From Salvator merianae (lineage: Eukaryota; Chordata; Lepidosauria; Squamata; Teiidae), in assembly GCA_003586115.2 (NCBI GenBank), contig QVOM02000029.1, positions 28,676,225 through 28,740,224 of the forward strand: 64,000 nucleotides of DNA. The letters are read 5' to 3'. Position 1 is the stretch's first letter, and each line of letters starts with the position of its first letter. The position numbers and the translations under genes are program-made. Below are positions 60,736-64,000 of the stretch, piece by piece. The notes under the pieces were generated by a model. It ran no database searches. It saw only the letters and a program-made list of their open reading frames with translations, and had not been told where the DNA came from.

Positions 60736-60756
60736 AAAGTTGGCTTATTAACTCAC

Positions 60757-60956
60757 CAATGGTATAATATCTTTTCAGTTCCCCTCTCCGTGGATTGCGC
60801 CGCTGGGTGTTGGCTGTGTTGTTTTTCTCCTCTTCTGAAGTTGTTGTGTTGCTGCCAGGTGCCAGTTTGGTTGGCTGCACAGCATGCTGGGCTGCTGGTG
60901 TGTGAGGTTCATAACCTGATGCAGAAATATCAATAGACTGGGACTTCTTCTTTAGC
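60757..60956 (-). CDS. OXR1: OXR1 internal coding exon (N-terminal region)
   Basis: A 200-bp exon read on the minus strand. It is preceded by a pyrimidine-rich tract ending in TTGTTTTCAG and followed by GTGAGT. It opens with one base completing a split codon (a G, fitting a TG|G Trp codon), then holds 66 open codons and ends on the first base of the next codon (phase 1). The peptide begins LKKKSQSIDIS, has EEEKNNTANTQ in the middle and ends RRGELKRYYTI. From knowledge of the family, the long OXR1 isoform has LKKKSQSVDI, EEEQNNAANTQ and SELKRFYTID at the same places, and its next residue (Asp) fits the split G. The paralogue NCOA7 shares only the ELKRYY part, so OXR1 is preferred. OXR1 is a TLDc-family protein that protects against oxidative damage; this segment lies before the LysM and TLDc domains, is low-complexity and has no known catalytic role. 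The middle (about residues 13-40) diverges from human, as expected for a disordered linker. Neighbouring exons were not found here. Confidence 0.87.
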
Positions 60957-61189
60957 CTGAAAACAAGCAGACACAATGCACAGTTAACACCTGAGTTGTA
61001 GCACTGTAGACTACTTGCCCTGCAGTGCTGAAGGAGAAAAATGTCTTTTACAATGCCTTCATGAGTGCAGTGAGATCAACAGTTGTTGGATTTTGACCAT
61101 CAGCCAGCCTGTAAGATCATCTGCAGAAACCTGGGAATTGGACTCTGTCATTAACCGCAAGAAAACAGGAAACACTGGCAGGTAAACTC

Positions 61190-61341
61190 CTTGGGCACGA
61201 AAGCGCTTCCATGCAAATGCTTAAAATTGCTGCTTTGAAATGATTTAATTGTTATAATATGCCCCGAGACCCTATGGTAAAGATCAGGATATAAATAGAA
61301 ATAGAAAGGACTAAATGAATGAATGAATGAATGAATGAATG
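61190..61341 (+). mobile_element. L2-type 3' tail with (AATG)n
   Basis: ATATGCCCCGAGACCCTATG, GATCAGGATATAAATAGAAA, then about seven AATG units (61313-61341). Confidence 0.6.
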
Positions 61342-61488
61342 CATTTACAATCCTGGCAAAACAATCTATGGAATGGATTTACATCTATGCTAGCAAATTG
61401 TGGCTTTTGAACTTGCATGTTTTATATTAAAGTCTGTGGCCGTTTCTGCATTCCACCTCCTAAATCCTGAGCCAGGATAGGACACCCT

Positions 61489-62058
61489 GGGCCTGTTCGC
61501 ACTTACAATGGTATAACAGTATAACTAGCACTGTTCGGGCCGGTAGGATTCGGGTACAAAGAGAGGTCTTCGCACCTGTCAGTGCTGGAACACTCCTCAA
61601 GCCGTACAACACTGGACACAGTGCGAATGGGAGTGTACTAGTTCAGTAACTGTGTTTGAACCCAGAGGGTCTGTGTTTGAACCCAGAGGGTCTGTGTTTG
61701 AACCCAGAGCGTCTGTTTGAACTTAGAGGGCCTGTGTTCGAACCTGTGTCTGAAAAGGCCACCAGGGTCTGGACCCCACGGTCTGAACCAGGGTGCAAAC
61801 TGGCAGACTGCGCCTGCGCGGCCCTACCCCGCTGCCATTTTGAACCCAGAAATGGTGCGAACGCACCTTCCCTGATCCTCATCTGATCGTGCAGGTCGGG
61901 TTGGAGACTACAAATTAGTTGACCACAGCTGGTTGGATTCAGGTAAGCATCAGGTGGGCTTTGGTAGATTTTGGGTGAGCTGGGGCTGTTTGCAAGTGCG
62001 GATCCTGCGTTCTACCATGCGTCCTGAAACATACCACTTGCTAAGTGCGAGAAGGCCC
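61489..62058. mobile_element. Family D transposon, copy D2 (570 bp)
   Basis: GGGCCTGTTCGCACTTACAA and CTAAGTGCGAGAAGGCCC are inverted ends; the interior matches D1. CCT flanks both sides (61486-61488, 62059-62061). It is longer than D1 largely because of a tandem array at 61650-61740. Confidence 0.88.
61650..61740. repeat. 21-bp tandem array inside D2
   Basis: CTGTGTTTGAACCCAGAGGG repeats at 61650, 61671 and 61692, followed by two decayed units. D1 has only loosely similar GGGTCTGGA-type text here. Confidence 0.9.
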
Positions 62059-62061
62059 CCT

Positions 62062-62241
62062 GGCCCTTTCTGCACTTGGCCTTACTGTGGATTATATCCC
62101 AGAATAGGAACCTGCTATCCACATGCTAGTGCAAACTGTGAAAGGTCTTGCCCAGGGCATACCATAGCCTGCACTAGCATGCAGATGGCAGGTCCCTATT
62201 CTGAGATATAATCTGGAATAAATCCAAGTGCAGAAAGGGCC
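62062..62241. mobile_element. Family A palindromic MITE, copy A3 (180 bp)
   Basis: GGCCCTTTCTGCACTTGGCC to CCAAGTGCAGAAAGGGCC, same length as A1 and A2 and close to A2 in sequence. CCT flanks both ends (62059-62061 and 62242-62244); the left CCT is the one shared with D2. Confidence 0.93.
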
Positions 62242-62669
62242 CCTGTCCTGGAATACACAACAGACTGCCACTGGAGCAGGACAGGACTATCTGAGTTTTG
62301 CCACTGGAACAGGACAGGGCCATCCCATCCTTGGCTGCTGCCTCTGAAGGCTTAGTCGTATCTCAGAGCCAGAACCAGATGAAGGCTGGGAACTTTTTTT
62401 CTTGGCCTCTAAGGTTTCCAGGATGACCCTCTTTGGTGGTGCAATACTTCTGGTGTCATTTGTGGTGGTGACTTCTGAAGTCTGGATCTACCAGCAGAGC
62501 AGGACAGGGTGCCTTTGGGGGCACTCTATTCCTCTTTATACTTCACCCTGTGCGGACAGAGTGTTCCAGGAGGGACAGGGCCTTTGCTGTCCTATGACGG
62601 CATGCAGAAATCAGGCCCCTTAGACCCCTTTGTAGACTACACTAGTGGCAAGTGCAGAAACAGCCAAAG

Positions 62670-64000
62670 TGTCTTGAGCAGATGTTGCTAAATTACAACC
62701 ACCATCACCCGTTGTCACTGGTCTAGGGCAGAGGCAAGCCAATGGGACCACTGTCTTGGGATGCCTAGGTTCAAGGTCTTGGGGGCAAGCTAGGATAAGT
62801 TGGAAGTTAAGCATCATGAAAAAGAAAATGGAGAGGGGGCAAGCACTGCAGTGAACAAGAGGCTACAGCAGAGCACTCATCGTGTCAGATATAGGCATTC
62901 AAATATATATAGGGTGACACCAAATAAGAATTTGGCTTGGGTTGCCTGAACGGAGGAAATTAGCTCAGGGCACCTGAATCACTAGAGCTCACTTTGCATT
63001 GATCAAACAGATGGAGGATTATGAGACTTGGAATTTAGCAATATATGGAGGGGAATATGTTAGCTATTTCTGTATTTAAAATCCTCAGTCCTCGTGGAAT
63101 GAATTAAAACGATAATAGCGGTAAACAGAGAGACACTACAAATCAAGGTGAACTAATGATTTGATACAACACAAGATACCTTTCCGTGCCCTTCTGACAC
63201 AACAGATTCACCTAGACCTTGCCTTTTTTAATGGCTATGCTTGCATACAATAATGAGTCAAAATTTCAATGTAATTCTTTCTAACTACTTGGTCCAGGAA
63301 AGCAGAATGTCAAAGGTTTCATCTTCAGAATTTTCTTAAAAAGGATATAGCAAACCATTTCTAAATCCTTGCCAAAGAAAGGAATATACATGGATGCATT
63401 CCAACCGTTGACCAATGCTTGGTTACAAGAATGGCTGAGATTTCCATTTTTCCCAAACATTTGCACAAGTGACAAAACAACTTGAGATTTGATATTTAAC
63501 TATACCTTCCTGCATCTTAGTTAATCAGTATAAACAAGTCAGGATTTAATTTTGGTCTAATATCTTGGCTTTTTAAAAAACACAAAAATGAAATTACCCT
63601 GGTATTGCTCAAATATGTTTTACTTGTAGCTCTTTTGGGGGGCTTTTGGTCAGCCAAATAAAGAACCACGTGTGATTTCTGAATAACTCTCAGAGTCAAG
63701 ATGCTTTACCTAATGAACTATGACTTGGGATTTATGAAAGATTGTTGTGCTATTAAAAATATGAAAATGGCTTTGGATTAAAGCATAGATATGTTGATTC
63801 AAAGTCTTGCAGAGGGTGCCCTACACAGCAGTTTAATACCCAAACATACACAAACAAGGTCTGAAATGGTGCCTTGTACACATCCACACAGACACTCACC
63901 CACACTCTAAACCAGGCATTGAATCCCAATGCAACTCTCCTTCCCTGAATGACATGGTTCAAAGCCTGTTCCTAGAGATCCTAGGTTTACAGCATTTACT
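62670..64000. other. No recognised feature
   Basis: Unique-looking intronic sequence to the window edge. Confidence 0.45.

Larger units (their letters stand above)
1..60756 (-). other. OXR1: OXR1 intron downstream of the exon (inferred)
   Basis: Everything left of the exon is inferred to be intronic sequence of the minus-strand OXR1 transcript. OXR1 is known to be a very long gene with introns of tens of kilobases. I looked for the following coding exon (which would start with a split Asp codon and lead into the LysM domain) and did not recognise it. The intron may therefore run past the left edge. Its visible content is the repeats listed separately. Confidence 0.6.
61438..62665. mobile_element. 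Family E DNA transposon carrying D2 and A3
   Basis: The left end GGCCGTTTCTGCATTCC and the right end GGCAAGTGCAGAAACAGCC are inverted over about 15 bases. Interior text flanking the two insertions is continuous in character (CCTGTCCTGGAA, GGACAGG and AGGACAG motifs recur). The net element without insertions is about 470 bp. Only one copy seen, so the family is provisional. Confidence 0.6.
60957..64000 (-). other. OXR1: OXR1 intron upstream of the exon (inferred)
   Basis: Sequence before the splice acceptor on the minus strand. The first 25 bases have a typical polypyrimidine tract. The intron carries an L2-type tail (61190-61341) and a three-layer transposon stack (61438-62665). No other exon or promoter was recognised, so the preceding exon should lie beyond the right edge. 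Confidence 0.6.

Noticed and set aside
60575..60976. The full 133-codon open frame as the exon
   Set aside because: Only 60757-60956 shows OXR1 resemblance. The frame beyond the GTGAGT site translates intron and transposon, and the first codons lie before the acceptor.
1..64000. CRISPR arrays, operons, bacterial or viral gene clusters
   Set aside because: No regularly spaced repeats, no dense coding, no viral coding remnants recognised; the sequence is vertebrate intronic.

Overview
This is a vertebrate nuclear window, most likely from a squamate reptile (lizard lineage). The reasons are the repeat mix (CR1, L2 and lizard-type L1 LINE tails, MIR-like and tRNA-derived SINEs, many short non-autonomous DNA transposons), spliced gene structure, long non-coding tracts and absence of bacterial-type gene packing. 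The species cannot be named from the sequence.

Only one stretch looks like real host coding sequence: a 200-bp internal exon at 60757-60956 on the minus strand. It has a clean acceptor and a GTGAGT donor, and it encodes the N-terminal region of OXR1 (oxidation resistance 1, the TLDc-domain family). The rest of the window is therefore best read as two OXR1 introns: 60957-64000 lies upstream of the exon and 1-60756 downstream. No second exon was recognised, and no rRNA, tRNA gene or CRISPR was seen. The other open reading frames are chance ORFs or decayed transposon remnants.

LINE layout: CR1 pieces at 1498-3175 and 41038-41805 (both minus); L2 at 3555-4096, 26585-28075 and 47195-47453, plus bare L2-type tails; L1 3' ends at 7540-7985 (minus), 13185-14111 and 24755-25650 (plus, split by a SINE). 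SINEs are tRNA-derived; several carry an L2-like tail and two carry an AAC tail.

The most distinctive content is a set of short non-autonomous DNA transposon families, labelled A to E here. They share a terminal motif near GGCCYTTTCTGCACTTA but have unrelated interiors. Family A is a palindrome of exactly 180 bp in three copies. Families B and C carry a hairpin next to one end, and in B the hairpin differs between copies or is absent. Family D is present twice. Five insertions are flanked by plausible 3-bp duplications (AAT, CCT, CCT, ATA, CTG). Several are nested: A in B, B in C, and D plus A inside E. A separate hAT-like palindromic family has two copies, one with a 7-of-8 match in its 8-bp duplication. 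Other notable items are a degenerate interstitial telomeric array at 38701-38800 and a perfect 87-bp tandem duplication at 45646-45819.
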